64,000 nucleotides of DNA from Bacteroidota bacterium (GCA_016845105.1 JAERTF010000041.1:28750-92749), one strand, 5' to 3'; positions 54,306 to 63,878 are shown, numbered from the stretch's first letter. Made by a program: numbers and translations. Notes: generated by a model not told the origin, from the sequence alone.

Positions 54306-55653
54306 TTCAAAGATATTGTACGTAATAATTCTTGTATTGGTTTTCATGACAAGTCATGCCCAAATTGATACTACAATAACAAGAGTTTATACTTTCAATA
54401 TTGATGAAATGATTGCTCCTCCTGTTTGGCGAACAACTAAACTTGCTATTGAAAGAGCTGAGAAAAATGATGTTGATTTAATTCTAATCCACATGAACAC
54501 TTATGGTGGGATGTTGGATGCAGCCGACTCTATCAGAACAAAGATTCTCGATTCAGAGATTCCGATTTATGTTTTTATTGACAAAAACGCGGCCTCGGCG
54601 GGTGCTTTAATTTCAATTGCTTGCGACAGTATTTATATGGCACCCGGAGCTAGCATTGGTGCTGCTACTGTTGTTGACCAAGAAGGTAAGGTGCTTCCCG
54701 ACAAATATCAATCTTACATGCGTTCAATGATGCGATCAACTGCCGAAGCAAAAGATAGAGATCCAGATATTGCGCAGGCAATGGTTGATCCAAAAATATA
54801 TATCCCTGGGATAAGCGATACCGGGCAGGTGCTTACTTTTACAGTTTCTGAAGCCATAGAAAATGATTTTTGTAATGCAGAAGTAGTTGACAAAGAATCT
54901 TTATTAGAACATGCAGGATACAAAAACTATGAATTTGTTGAACATCGATTATCAGCTACCGATAAAATGATTGGATGGTTAATAAATCCTATGATTAGCG
55001 GAGTATTGATAATGGTAATTATTGGGGGAATTTATTTCGAGTTACAATCACCAGGAATTGGATTTCCAATTGCAGCTTCTATAATTGCAGCACTACTCTA
55101 TTTCGCTCCACTTTACCTTGAAGGTTTGGCAAATAATTGGGAAATACTATTATTTGTAGTTGGTTTAATCCTACTTGCCGTTGAAATATTTGCAATTCCA
55201 GGTTTTGGTGTTTTCGGAGTTGCTGGGGTTTTCTTTATGATTACCGGTCTTACTCTTAGTATGGTTGGGAATGTTGGCCCCGGATTTTTCGATATTGATA
55301 CTTCTGGTATTGTAATGGCATTTTTAGTTGTGGTTATTGCTTTTTTTATTGCCATTTTCGGATCAATCATAATTAGTAAACAAATATTTACAACCCATGC
55401 ATTTGGTCATCTTGCACTTGATAAAGTTCAAAATGCAGACGAAGGCTATACATCTGCTTTAAAGCAATACAGTGATTTGATTGGCAAAACCGGAAAAGCA
55501 TATACTGTGCTTAGACCAGCTGGAAAAATAATATTCAACGATGAGCTTTTTGATGCTACAGCCAGATCTGGCATGATTGAAAAAGGAGAAGATGTGATTG
55601 TACATGACTATCAAAATGCCCAGCTTATTGTTGATAAAGTAATAAAAAGCTAA
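54292..55653 (+). CDS. NfeD family membrane-bound serine protease
   Basis: 453-residue long-form NfeD protein. A signal peptide (about residues 1-23) leads to a ClpP-like serine protease domain (about 30-215) with HMNTYGGMLDAADSI, the nucleophile region DKNAASAGALISIACDSIYM (Ser in ASAG) and PGASIGAATVV; the Lys partner lies downstream. Then about five membrane helices (residues about 230-370) and a C-terminal OB-fold NfeD domain (about 390-453, IGKTGKAYTVLRPAGKIIF). Such proteins cleave stomatin-like partners, which usually lie next to them; no stomatin/SPFH gene is seen here. It overlaps the DUF2061 gene by 14 bases. Confidence 0.92.
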   Translation: MKKISSKILYVIILVLVFMTSHAQIDTTITRVYTFNIDEMIAPPVWRTTKLAIERAEKNDVDLILIHMNTYGGMLDAADSIRTKILDSEIPIYVFIDKNAASAGALISIACDSIYMAPGASIGAATVVDQEGKVLPDKYQSYMRSMMRSTAEAKDRDPDIAQAMVDPKIYIPGISDTGQVLTFTVSEAIENDFCNAEVVDKESLLEHAGYKNYEFVEHRLSATDKMIGWLINPMISGVLIMVIIGGIYFELQSPGIGFPIAASIIAALLYFAPLYLEGLANNWEILLFVVGLILLAVEIFAIPGFGVFGVAGVFFMITGLTLSMVGNVGPGFFDIDTSGIVMAFLVVVIAFFIAIFGSIIISKQIFTTHAFGHLALDKVQNADEGYTSALKQYSDLIGKTGKAYTVLRPAGKIIFNDELFDATARSGMIEKGEDVIVHDYQNAQLIVDKVIKS

Positions 55654-55716
55654 TCTTAATCAGATACGATTCGTACCTTTTAATAGCTGTTATTGATTGA
55701 ATATTTCAATATAAAA

Positions 55717-56223
55717 ATGATACCAATTATAAAACTATTAAAAGGCGACATAACAAAACTAAAAGTTGATGCCATTGTTAATGCTGCAAATAGTAAACTT
55801 GCAGGAGGAGGTGGAGTTGATGGAGCAATTCATATTGCTGCGGGTGATAAGTTAACCAAAGCTTGCATGGAACTAGGTGGATGCAACACCGGTAATGCAA
55901 AAATAACTCCCGGATTTAACCTTTATGCCAAATATATTATTCATACTGTTGGTCCGGTATGGCGGGGCGGTGATTCAAAGGAGAAAGAATTACTCGAGAG
56001 TTGTTACATTGAGAGTCTAAAAATTGCAGTTGAAAATAATATCAACACCATAGCTTTTCCAAATATTAGCACAGGAATTTATGGTTTTCCCAAAAAAGAT
56101 GCGGCTGAAATTTCTGTGGGGACTGTGAAAAGATTTATTGAAAACTCCAAGACTCTTAAGCAAATAATATTTGTTTGCTTTGATGATGAAAATTATAGTC
56201 TTTACAAAAAACTGCTTGGCTAA
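55717..56223 (+). CDS. Macro domain protein, probable O-acetyl-ADP-ribose deacetylase
   Basis: 168-residue stand-alone macro domain of the MacroD type. LLKGDITKLKVDAIVNAANS and LAGGGGVDGAIHIAAG form the ADP-ribose-binding and catalytic loop; CNTGNAKITPGFNL, KYIIHTVGPVW and IAFPNISTGIYGFPKKDAAE complete the family pattern. It removes acetyl from O-acetyl-ADP-ribose or mono-ADP-ribose from proteins. The start is the ATG at 55717; the frame upstream begins with TTG and adds eight residues without homology. No sirtuin or ADP-ribosyltransferase gene is in the window. Convergent with the CvfB-like gene, 10 bases apart. Confidence 0.94.
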   Translation: MIPIIKLLKGDITKLKVDAIVNAANSKLAGGGGVDGAIHIAAGDKLTKACMELGGCNTGNAKITPGFNLYAKYIIHTVGPVWRGGDSKEKELLESCYIESLKIAVENNINTIAFPNISTGIYGFPKKDAAEISVGTVKRFIENSKTLKQIIFVCFDDENYSLYKKLLG

Positions 56224-56233
56224 CAGTTTTTTA

Positions 56234-57064
56234 TCAGTCATTTAGATAAATACCATCTTTCTCAATCCTAATTAATTTTTGCTTATAAAGCGATCCTATT
56301 GCCTTTTTAAATACTTTCTTGCTCATCTCTAATTTAGCCAATATAATTACTGGATCAGTCTTATCGTTTAAATTCAGAAAGCCATCATTATTTTTTAACT
56401 TCTCTAGTACTTTTTGAGCATTGGGCTCAATGCTTACATATCCTTGCTTCTGAAGACTAACATCAATCTTATTATCAGGGCGAACCAGTTTAATATATCC
56501 TTTTAATCTTTCACCAGGTGAAACAGCTTGGAAAAGCTCATTATCATATAGCAACCCTTTGTGAATATTATTTATTATCACATTTATTCCCAAATCAGTT
56601 GGATTACATATTAAAAGATCAACCTCTTGACCATTTTTTACTGAGATTTCATCAGTCTCCAAATATTTATTTGTTTTGCATGATGCAACAAGTCGCTGCG
56701 AGCTCTCATCCAAAAAAAGATATACAGGATAACTCTTACCGATATTCATTCTTTCATTTTGTTCAGAATATGGTACCAAGAGATCTTTTTCCAAACCCCA
56801 GTCCAGAAATGCACCAACGGGATTTATATCTACAACTTCAAGAACTGCAAATTCATTTAACATAATACCTGGTACAATGGTTGTAGCAATAAGCCTATCT
56901 TCCGAATCCTTGTATATGAATACAGAAATTTCATCACCAACAACCATTCCTTTAGGCACATATTTGTTTGGTAATAACACCTCGTTATCATCATCATCAA
57001 CCAGGTAATAGCCATTTAAAGTTCTTCGTTTCGCAGATAATAAATTAAAAACACCCAGTTTCAT
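56234..57064 (-). CDS. CvfB-like S1 RNA-binding protein
   Basis: 276-residue protein of the CvfB family: tandem S1/OB domains and a C-terminal winged helix. LGVFNLLSAKRRTLNGYYLV begins the first domain, VVDINPVGAFLDWGLEKDLL (about residue 75) is the classical S1 strand pattern, with a further S1-like domain at about residues 140-210 (GINVIINNIHKGLLYDNELF). The C-terminal winged helix (about 220-276) reads LEMSKKVFKKAIGSLYKQKL IRIEKDGIYL. In Staphylococcus CvfB binds RNA and affects virulence; the general role is RNA binding. ATG 57064 start. It is convergent with the macro-domain gene. Confidence 0.88.
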   Translation of the reverse strand: MKLGVFNLLSAKRRTLNGYYLVDDDDNEVLLPNKYVPKGMVVGDEISVFIYKDSEDRLIATTIVPGIMLNEFAVLEVVDINPVGAFLDWGLEKDLLVPYSEQNERMNIGKSYPVYLFLDESSQRLVASCKTNKYLETDEISVKNGQEVDLLICNPTDLGINVIINNIHKGLLYDNELFQAVSPGERLKGYIKLVRPDNKIDVSLQKQGYVSIEPNAQKVLEKLKNNDGFLNLNDKTDPVIILAKLEMSKKVFKKAIGSLYKQKLIRIEKDGIYLND

Positions 57065-57123
57065 GATAATATTTATTTGTAATTAGGAATCTGCAAAACT
57101 AACCATATTTAATGCAACTGGCC

Positions 57124-57657
57124 TTATCTATACCCTCTATTGTTCTTTTCAATTTTTTTTATGGTTTTTCTGCACTTCGACTTAACACCTGGAGTACCAA
57201 AAGGTATTAGCAATTCAAGCATCAATTTAAGTTCATTTAATAATTCTGGTTCATCCATTGAAATCTTATAGAATATATCGGCAGAATATATCAATGAAGC
57301 AACCGGTGAACCAGCATTAATCAACACTTCGGATAAAAACTGGAGTAACTCACCATGGTATTCTTCAGGAATAACTACATTTACCAAAACCGCTAAAAAT
57401 GCGCGACGTATGGCTACATTATCAATATTGGGCAATTGTTCTATAATTATGTGAACATAGGGTTCCAATAGCTTATTGTCCCGGTCACTTATTATACGTA
57501 ACGGCCACGATGCTCGTCGTGAAATAGGCTCATGATTTAACAGTACTATATCAAGCAACTCTTTAATTAGTTGGGGCCGTGAGATAACAATATCAGCAAT
57601 AAAATCTGCTTGTGAACGAGAATGTTCTGCCATCACAATATCTGATAAACTATCCAT
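57124..57657 (-). CDS. Hypothetical helical protein (HEAT-like)
   Basis: 177-residue soluble protein of unknown function, almost wholly predicted alpha-helical with a periodic leucine/isoleucine pattern (LIKELLDIVLLNHEPISRRA, VAIRRAFLAVLVNVVIPEEY, LNELKLMLELLIPFGTPGVK) that suggests four or five HEAT-like hairpins. The C-terminus is basic (KSKCRKTIKKIEKNNRGYR). No signal peptide or membrane segment. It starts 59 bases upstream of the CvfB-like gene on the same strand and may share its transcript. Codon use looks like its neighbours. Confidence 0.7.
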   Translation of the reverse strand: MDSLSDIVMAEHSRSQADFIADIVISRPQLIKELLDIVLLNHEPISRRASWPLRIISDRDNKLLEPYVHIIIEQLPNIDNVAIRRAFLAVLVNVVIPEEYHGELLQFLSEVLINAGSPVASLIYSADIFYKISMDEPELLNELKLMLELLIPFGTPGVKSKCRKTIKKIEKNNRGYR

Positions 57658-57782
57658 TTACATTAATTTTTATGACAACAAAAATAGTTCATAATATGAA
57701 TTAATGCATTGTAGAAATAAATCATATTTCATAAAAAAACACTTCCTTTGCAGCATATAAAAAAGATGATTTAATTTAGTTA

Positions 57783-59093
57783 GTGGCAAAGCGACGATTC
57801 ATAAGAGACTTTGTTGGTGTACTCAACAGCAACATTTTCTCAATAATATGCGGACTACTTGTAGTTATATTATTAACCCACATATTGGGCGTTGATGGGT
57901 TTGGTTTATATTACGCCTTGCTTGTTATTCCACTTATAGTTGTTAGTTTAACACATCTTGGAATAAGAGGAGCATCAATATTTATGATTGGTCAAAAAAA
58001 ATTTACCGATGATGATATTGTATCTTCTGTTCTTTTCATATTGATTTTTTCAGGCATAATAGGAATACTTGCAAGTATAGGAGCATACTCAATATTTTAC
58101 GAACCTGAATACACAATACTCCTAATTAGCTTAGTTGTTATTATAATTCCATTTAGATTGGGAATCATCTACATTGGTGGTATTTTTTTAGGTAAAGACG
58201 AAATAAAAGAAGCAAACAGATTTGAATGGGCAATAAATTTAATAAACCTATTGCTTGCAATTATACTAGTTTGGCATTTTAAAACTGGCTTACTAGGAGC
58301 TATTATATCTTTAACAACAGCAAATATCCTTGTTGGATTTTGGGCAATCTATAAAGTATCTATTAAGTTTAGCATAAGAATAAGGTATATACCTGAAATT
58401 GTTAAACAGCTGCTGAAATTAGGTGTAATGTATGCTTTTACATTTTTTGTGATTCAATTAAATTATCGGGTAGACATATTATTATTAGAGAAGCTAAGTA
58501 GTATACACGAAGTAGGTATTTACTCATTGGGAATTCATATTACTGAACAGCTTTGGCAGGTTCCTTTTGCCATAAGTATTGTGCTTTTTAGTAGAACCGC
58601 CAACGCCAAAGATTACTCTTTAATGACCGAATCAACCGTATCGTTGGCAAGACTATCCTTTATACTTATTCTCTTCTTATCACTAATCGCAATTATTGTA
58701 GCTCCATATTTAATTCCATTAATCTTTGGGAAAGATTTTACTGCAAGTGTAATTATCCTCCAGTATATTCTACCAGGTGTAATCATTTTGGTTATTTTCA
58801 GAGTATTAAGTGGACAGTTGGCTGGTATGGGTAAACCACATTATGCTGTTTACATTTTTATTCCAGCACTAATTATAAATATTATTCTGAACTATTTTTT
58901 AATCCCCAAATATGGAGGAAAAGGTGCTGCAATTGCCTCTAACATAAGCTACATATTAGGTACAATTGGATATTGGATTATTTACTGTAGAGTACTGAAT
59001 ATTAGCGCTATTGAAATCTTAAGATTTAAGAAGAAAGACTTTAACACACTTATTGAATTAAAACAAAAGCTCCAGTTAAAATGGAAGAATTAG
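57783..59093 (+). CDS. Polysaccharide flippase (Wzx/PST family)
   Basis: 436-residue inner-membrane protein with 12-14 predicted helices, of the oligosaccharide flippase (MATE-like fold) family that moves lipid-linked glycans across the membrane. Features: LNSNIFSIICGLLVVILLTH ILGVDGFGLY near the start and the usual C-terminal repeat (IPKYGGKGAAIASNISYILG). The start is GTG at 57783 (gives MAKRRFIRDF); no ATG fits. Its last 13 bases overlap the sulfotransferase gene, so the two are translated together. It may act with the sugar transferase at 28.4 kb, but the two loci are 28 kb apart. Confidence 0.88.
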   Translation: MAKRRFIRDFVGVLNSNIFSIICGLLVVILLTHILGVDGFGLYYALLVIPLIVVSLTHLGIRGASIFMIGQKKFTDDDIVSSVLFILIFSGIIGILASIGAYSIFYEPEYTILLISLVVIIIPFRLGIIYIGGIFLGKDEIKEANRFEWAINLINLLLAIILVWHFKTGLLGAIISLTTANILVGFWAIYKVSIKFSIRIRYIPEIVKQLLKLGVMYAFTFFVIQLNYRVDILLLEKLSSIHEVGIYSLGIHITEQLWQVPFAISIVLFSRTANAKDYSLMTESTVSLARLSFILILFLSLIAIIVAPYLIPLIFGKDFTASVIILQYILPGVIILVIFRVLSGQLAGMGKPHYAVYIFIPALIINIILNYFLIPKYGGKGAAIASNISYILGTIGYWIIYCRVLNISAIEILRFKKKDFNTLIELKQKLQLKWKN

Positions 59094-60160
59094 CAAAAAC
59101 CTCATTTTTCTTCGTTGTTGGACGGCCACGGTCAGGAACCACATTGCTCAGAACCCTTTTTGATGCTCATCCAAATATAAACTTCCCTCCCGAATGCCAG
59201 TTTATAATTAACCTGTATCCAAAATATGGAAAAATCGTTTATTGGAATGAAAGGGATATCACAGATTTCTATAATGACCTAATCAATCAGTTTCTCTTCG
59301 ATACTTGGAATATTAACAATGAAAGTCTTTTAAAATCATTATTGAAGTATACCGGGAATAATACATACGGAACGATTTGCAAGGTTGTTTACAACGAGTA
59401 TAATTCATTATTTGATAAACAAAATATATTGTTTTTTGGTGATAAAAATCCGGGATATGCTATTTACACCACCACATTAATAAAAATATTCCCCGAAGCC
59501 AAATTTATTAATATCATTCGTGATTACAGAGACAATTTTGTTTCAATTAAAAATGTTGACTTTGAACTTCCTATACCTTCATTGGTTGCTCAAAAATGGA
59601 AGTATTTCTTCAAAAAATTTAATAAAGATAGCAAAGCGAAACCATCATCATATAATGTTATTAATTATGAAAAGTTAGCTGTTCAACCAGAAATTTACTT
59701 CAAAGCCTTATGTGAATTCATTGGTACATCTTATACACCTGAAGTTTTCAATTTTCATGAGAAGAAAGATGAAATAATGAAGCATTACCCACCGGGTTAT
59801 ATCAAAAGCTATCATTCAAGCTTAATGCACAGAATCAACACCTCTAAAATTGGTGTATGGAAAAAACAGCTATCGACAAAACAAGTAAAGCTCCTTGACT
59901 TTACAATTGGAAAGGTTGCAGAAAAAGCAGGTTATGAAAGAGAGTACACTGAATTTAACATATGGATTTCAATTATTGCGTTTCCTGGAAGGTTATACGC
60001 GGCATTGTTATATATTGCAACTATTGTTATAGATACCTTTCCATATAAACTAAGGATGGCAATCCTTATCAAGGGACCTCTATTATTAGCTAAAATATAT
60101 CTATCTTTATTTAACCGGAAGAAGTTAAAGGAACTGAATGATGTAATTATAAAACGTTAA
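59081..60160 (+). CDS. Sulfotransferase family protein
   Basis: 359-residue PAPS-dependent sulfotransferase-like protein. The phosphosulfate-binding loop FFVVGRPRSGTTLLRTLFDA is at residues about 10-30, and the 3'-phosphate-binding segment KFINIIRDYRDNFVSIKN near 145. A hydrophobic C-terminal stretch (ISIIAFPGRLYAALLYIATI, about residues 290-315) may tether it to the membrane. It overlaps the flippase gene by 13 bases. Inference: it sulfates a lipid-linked or surface glycan exported by that flippase. No PAPS synthesis genes are nearby. Confidence 0.88.
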   Translation: MEELAKTSFFFVVGRPRSGTTLLRTLFDAHPNINFPPECQFIINLYPKYGKIVYWNERDITDFYNDLINQFLFDTWNINNESLLKSLLKYTGNNTYGTICKVVYNEYNSLFDKQNILFFGDKNPGYAIYTTTLIKIFPEAKFINIIRDYRDNFVSIKNVDFELPIPSLVAQKWKYFFKKFNKDSKAKPSSYNVINYEKLAVQPEIYFKALCEFIGTSYTPEVFNFHEKKDEIMKHYPPGYIKSYHSSLMHRINTSKIGVWKKQLSTKQVKLLDFTIGKVAEKAGYEREYTEFNIWISIIAFPGRLYAALLYIATIVIDTFPYKLRMAILIKGPLLLAKIYLSLFNRKKLKELNDVIIKR

Positions 60161-60232
60161 TCGTATAATATGGATATAACATCTGATAGGTTTTACTACT
60201 ATCAACCTGAAAACATATCCAGATAATTATTA

Positions 60233-61852
60233 TTAATTAAGAACATCGAAAGGTATTGGTTCCATAACCTTATAAACAGGATATGGATAATATCCTGATC
60301 CCCATTGTGGAGCCAAATATCTATCAAAATAATTCCATTTAAGCAACCCGTCATCCGATTGTGCTTCAAGCAGTGCAGCAACCAATGATCCCAATTTCTG
60401 ATCAGTTTTCACAATATATGTTCCCTTTGGAAATTCTCGTTCTTCATTAATAAAATCGCCGCTTACCTTATTGGTATAATGTCCTTGGTTAAGCCTGCCA
60501 GAACCATGTAGCTCATTGATTTTGAACCTTTCAACTAATACTTTTTTATTATTCTTCAGTTGTGAAATTTCTATCCCATGTGACCTAAGTAATGAAACCA
60601 CATCTGGATCGAGTACACTTATTAGATAAGCATAAGGAAATTTCACATTCTTTGTGGCGTAAAAGTCAGCAATATAGGGTACAGTTACTGTTACTTTTCT
60701 ATCGCTGCTTTTGTATCGCCAGTAACCTTTAACTCCAGGTATGGTATCTGTTTCATATGCCTTAATAGTAATTTGTTCAGGAGTTGGGTAACCTTTGTAG
60801 TCAATGGCAAATGAATCATAAACAGCAGGTTGCATACCTCTACTAATGGTTTGCTTATCGGCTTCATCCAACAAGGAGATAATTTCATTTTTGTTCGCAG
60901 AAGCGTATTCCAATATTGTTACTAGTAAACTATAACAACCCTGTACTCTGGTCCTAAAATCTGCATAAACATAATTCTCATTTAGAATTGCCAATCGATT
61001 TCTAATCCCAATATAATTAACTAAATATCTTGGTTCACATGCATAAGCAGTCCAACCTTTTGAATAATCCATTCTATCTATAAACACTCCATAAAAAATG
61101 TTTTCAACGTCATACTCATCCCACAATGTACGATGAACGTCAGGCATCATTTTATCTCGCATGTAGTTTATCAATTTCCTATCACCATTCGGGTTCATCA
61201 TCCATGTGAAGGTGATTGGTTCTTCATGAAATGAACCATTTGTTGTATGACAATCAACTGTTATTGCTGGATCCCAAACATTGAGTATATTTTCAACAAC
61301 ACCCTTAAGTTCAGGAGTTTCCAATTTCATTGCATCTCTGTTCAAATCAAGATTTTGACCATTATATCTTATTCCTACTCCATTTTCAGGGCCCACCTGA
61401 TTCTTTCTGTTGTTAACGCTAATTTTTTCGTTACCATCTATATTTAGTATGGGTGTAATTAGAACAACAACATTTTTTAGTATTTCCGAATTTGGATTAC
61501 TCAATAAATCGCGAGCTAACATCTGAACAGCTTCTTTACCTTCAACCTCTCCTGCATGTATATTAGCCTGCAGATAAACAACAACTCTATCGCCAATTTC
61601 ATTTGGATTGCTGGGTAATGGGTTTGCGATAACAAGCATTGGTACATCAAAACCCTCAACTGTTCTAGCAATTGTGTCGATTGAAATATATGGTGAGCTT
61701 CCCTCCAAAGAAACTATAAAATCCATAACATCTTTATACTTTGATGTTGATTTATAATCTGATTTTTCTGCAACAGTTAATAATTTATTCTGAGAAAACA
61801 AGGAAGTTGCACTTATTAGCAAAAGGAATATCCAAAATATATAATGTTTCAT
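60233..61852 (-). CDS. Secreted M14 family zinc carboxypeptidase
   Basis: 539-residue exported metallopeptidase. Signal peptide MKHYIFWIFLLLISATSLFS, then the M14 domain (about residues 25-330): VYLQANIHAGEVEGKEAVQM holds the first zinc ligands (His and Glu in HAGEVEGKE), NLDLNRDAMKLETPE the substrate-binding Asn-Arg, and TVDCHTTNGSFHE the third ligand His. The catalytic Glu is expected near residue 310 but I did not identify it surely. Residues 340-539 are an extra C-terminal region of unknown role. No T9SS sorting domain is apparent, so the protein is probably periplasmic or on the outer membrane. It stands alone, divergent from the rubrerythrin gene. Confidence 0.9.
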   Translation of the reverse strand: MKHYIFWIFLLLISATSLFSQNKLLTVAEKSDYKSTSKYKDVMDFIVSLEGSSPYISIDTIARTVEGFDVPMLVIANPLPSNPNEIGDRVVVYLQANIHAGEVEGKEAVQMLARDLLSNPNSEILKNVVVLITPILNIDGNEKISVNNRKNQVGPENGVGIRYNGQNLDLNRDAMKLETPELKGVVENILNVWDPAITVDCHTTNGSFHEEPITFTWMMNPNGDRKLINYMRDKMMPDVHRTLWDEYDVENIFYGVFIDRMDYSKGWTAYACEPRYLVNYIGIRNRLAILNENYVYADFRTRVQGCYSLLVTILEYASANKNEIISLLDEADKQTISRGMQPAVYDSFAIDYKGYPTPEQITIKAYETDTIPGVKGYWRYKSSDRKVTVTVPYIADFYATKNVKFPYAYLISVLDPDVVSLLRSHGIEISQLKNNKKVLVERFKINELHGSGRLNQGHYTNKVSGDFINEEREFPKGTYIVKTDQKLGSLVAALLEAQSDDGLLKWNYFDRYLAPQWGSGYYPYPVYKVMEPIPFDVLN

Positions 61853-61958
61853 AATAGTAACAATATGAAGAATTACTGATCTGGAAAAATACTTATGTGG
61901 TTGAATAAAATGGCTATATTTTAAATCAAAATAAGTTCAAGTGCATATATTTTTTCTA

Positions 61959-61966
61959 TAACTTTG
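61959..61966 (+). promoter_or_regulatory. Probable -7 box (TAACTTTG) of rubrerythrin
   Basis: Exact TAnnTTTG match 26 bases before the ATG at 61993. The -33 region reads GTTCA, a weak TTG substitute, at the right distance. Confidence 0.5.
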
Positions 61967-61992
61967 ACAATTATTAATAAATCACATCTACA

Positions 61993-62568
61993 ATGAAATC
62001 GTTAGAAGGAACAAGGACAGAACAAAATTTACTAAAGGCTTTTGCAGGTGAATCTCAAGCAAGAATGCGTTATGATTATTTCACAAGTCAGGCTAAAAAA
62101 GAAGGGCTAGAGCAAATAGCAGCAATTTTTGCAGAAACAGCGCTTAATGAAAAAGAACACGCAAAACGATTTTTTAAATTTCTTGAGGGTCGACCAGTGG
62201 AAATTATTGCAACTTATCCTGCAGGAAAGATTGGTACCACATTGGAAAACTTAAAGGCATCTGCCGAAGGTGAAAACGAAGAATGGACTGAATTATATCC
62301 TGAATTCGCACGCATTGCTGAGGAAGAAGGATTTAAAGAAGTAGCTGTTGCTTTTAAAATGATTGCAAAAGTTGAAAAAGCACATGAAGAAAGATACACC
62401 AAGCTTTACAACAACCTAAATGAAGGCCATGTTTTTGAAAGAGGTGAAAACCTTGTTTGGAAGTGTCGTAATTGTGGATATCTTCACGAAGGCAAAAAAG
62501 CACCACAGAAATGCCCAGCATGTTTACATCCTCAATCCTATTTTGAGATAAAGGAAAAGAATTATTAA
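61993..62568 (+). CDS. Rubrerythrin
   Basis: 191-residue diiron peroxidase that reduces hydrogen peroxide, a typical oxidative-stress protein of anaerobes and microaerobes. The N-terminal four-helix ferritin-like domain has the first diiron ligands in [20 protein letters not shown] and [17 protein letters not shown], and further ones in the [19 protein letters not shown] helix ([16 protein letters not shown]) and [16 protein letters not shown]. The C-terminal rubredoxin-like domain has two CxxC pairs ([12 protein letters not shown] and QKCPACLHP) that bind one iron. Complete and of normal length. Confidence 0.96.
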   Translation: MKSLEGTRTEQNLLKAFAGESQARMRYDYFTSQAKKEGLEQIAAIFAETALNEKEHAKRFFKFLEGRPVEIIATYPAGKIGTTLENLKASAEGENEEWTELYPEFARIAEEEGFKEVAVAFKMIAKVEKAHEERYTKLYNNLNEGHVFERGENLVWKCRNCGYLHEGKKAPQKCPACLHPQSYFEIKEKNY

Positions 62569-62627
62569 TTTTTATAATTATCTTTTTAAATAAGTAGCTT
62601 ATAAGAGTATATTAATCCGATTTACAT

Positions 62628-63713
62628 ATGCATATATTGCATGAGTTAATTCCAATAATTCGTCAATCGTTTACAATTACGTTATTTGTATTGTCGATGA
62701 TGTTAATAATTGAGTACTTAAATGTTTTTTCACGAGGCATTTGGGGCAATAAATTAAAAACAAGTACCTGGAAACAAATTTTATTGGCAGCAGTTTTGGG
62801 TATTATTCCGGGCTGTCTTGGAGCTTATACAGCTGTATCTCTTTATGTACATAATGTTATTGGTACAGCTGCATTAGCTACTGCTATGATTGCTACCTCG
62901 GGAGATGAAGCATTTTTTATGTTCACTCTCATTCCTGATACTGCAATTGTTATCCATGTTTTATTATTCGCCATAGCCATAGTAGCAGGTTTTGTGGTTA
63001 GTATTTTTGTAAAAAAGAACTCCGGAGTTGTAAACTACCCCGACAAACACCTTGAGGTTCACAATGACGAGGCACAATGCTTTTGCTTTAGTGGTAAGGA
63101 GATTATTGCCAACTTTAAAAATATTACATTGCTACGTTCAGTACTTCTAATAATACTTTCTGGAGCACTTGCAGTAATATTGTTTTTCGATGGTCATGAA
63201 CATGGCGACCATATTCAATTTATTTCAATGCCAGCAATGGATCATGCTCACCCCGAGTGGATAAGAATAACTTTCATTGCAGTAATTACCATTTCATTGT
63301 TGATGATTACCACTGTAAATGATCACTTCATATCACATCATATATGGGGACATATTATTAAAAAACATTTCGTTAGAATACTCCTCTGGACTTTAGTTAC
63401 CTTACTTATTTTGAGCTTTGTAAATCACTATATGGATTTGGATAAACTAATTGGAAATAATATCTACTGGGTGCTTATAGTAGCTGTATTAATTGGAATT
63501 ATACCCGAGTCGGGACCACATCTGTTTTTTATAATCTTATTTGCATCTGGTAATTTACCATTTAGCATTCTACTTGCAAATTCAATTGTGCAAGATGGCC
63601 ATGGTAGTCTTCCATTGTTGGCCGAGTCTCGAAAAGGATTTATTATTATAAAAGCAATTAATGTTGCTATTGCATTCCTGGTAGGCATCATTGGGATTAT
63701 GGCTGGAGTATAA
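62628..63713 (+). CDS. Multi-pass permease, putative manganese transporter/arsenic-efflux-like
   Basis: 361-residue inner-membrane protein with about 10-11 helices. Two halves share the signature AAVLGIIPGCLGAYTAVSLY and AVLIGIIPESGPHLFFIILF, an inverted-repeat pattern of the family annotated as putative manganese transporter or arsenic efflux permease. Each half carries acidic residues in a membrane segment (TSGDEAFFMFTL; SIVQDGHGSLPLLAESR). A cytoplasmic or external loop at about residues 190-215 is His-rich (FDGHEHGDHIQF, PAMDHAHPEW), fitting for metal binding. Substrate not certain. It follows rubrerythrin by 59 bases and may be coexpressed, which would suit manganese or redox stress. Confidence 0.68.
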   Translation: MHILHELIPIIRQSFTITLFVLSMMLIIEYLNVFSRGIWGNKLKTSTWKQILLAAVLGIIPGCLGAYTAVSLYVHNVIGTAALATAMIATSGDEAFFMFTLIPDTAIVIHVLLFAIAIVAGFVVSIFVKKNSGVVNYPDKHLEVHNDEAQCFCFSGKEIIANFKNITLLRSVLLIILSGALAVILFFDGHEHGDHIQFISMPAMDHAHPEWIRITFIAVITISLLMITTVNDHFISHHIWGHIIKKHFVRILLWTLVTLLILSFVNHYMDLDKLIGNNIYWVLIVAVLIGIIPESGPHLFFIILFASGNLPFSILLANSIVQDGHGSLPLLAESRKGFIIIKAINVAIAFLVGIIGIMAGV

Positions 63714-63878
63714 CCTATATTCTCATTAATGAACTATTAACATTCGTATTTCGCAATCGATTTCGACCTATATTGTTATTTAAAAGGTGATTAGCCTTAA
63801 GTTACATCTGACAAATTTTAGTCACAAATCGAAATAATTAAAAAATAAAAGCTACATTAGCCCTCCAAAATAAAAAAA
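63714..63878. other. Spacer before the heptamer array
   Basis: 165 bases after the permease with no supported gene, terminator or RNA. It becomes purine-rich toward the array. Confidence 0.5.

Noticed and set aside
62569..62627. Manganese riboswitch before the permease
   Set aside because: The 59-base A/T-rich spacer has no paired structure of the yybP-ykoY type.
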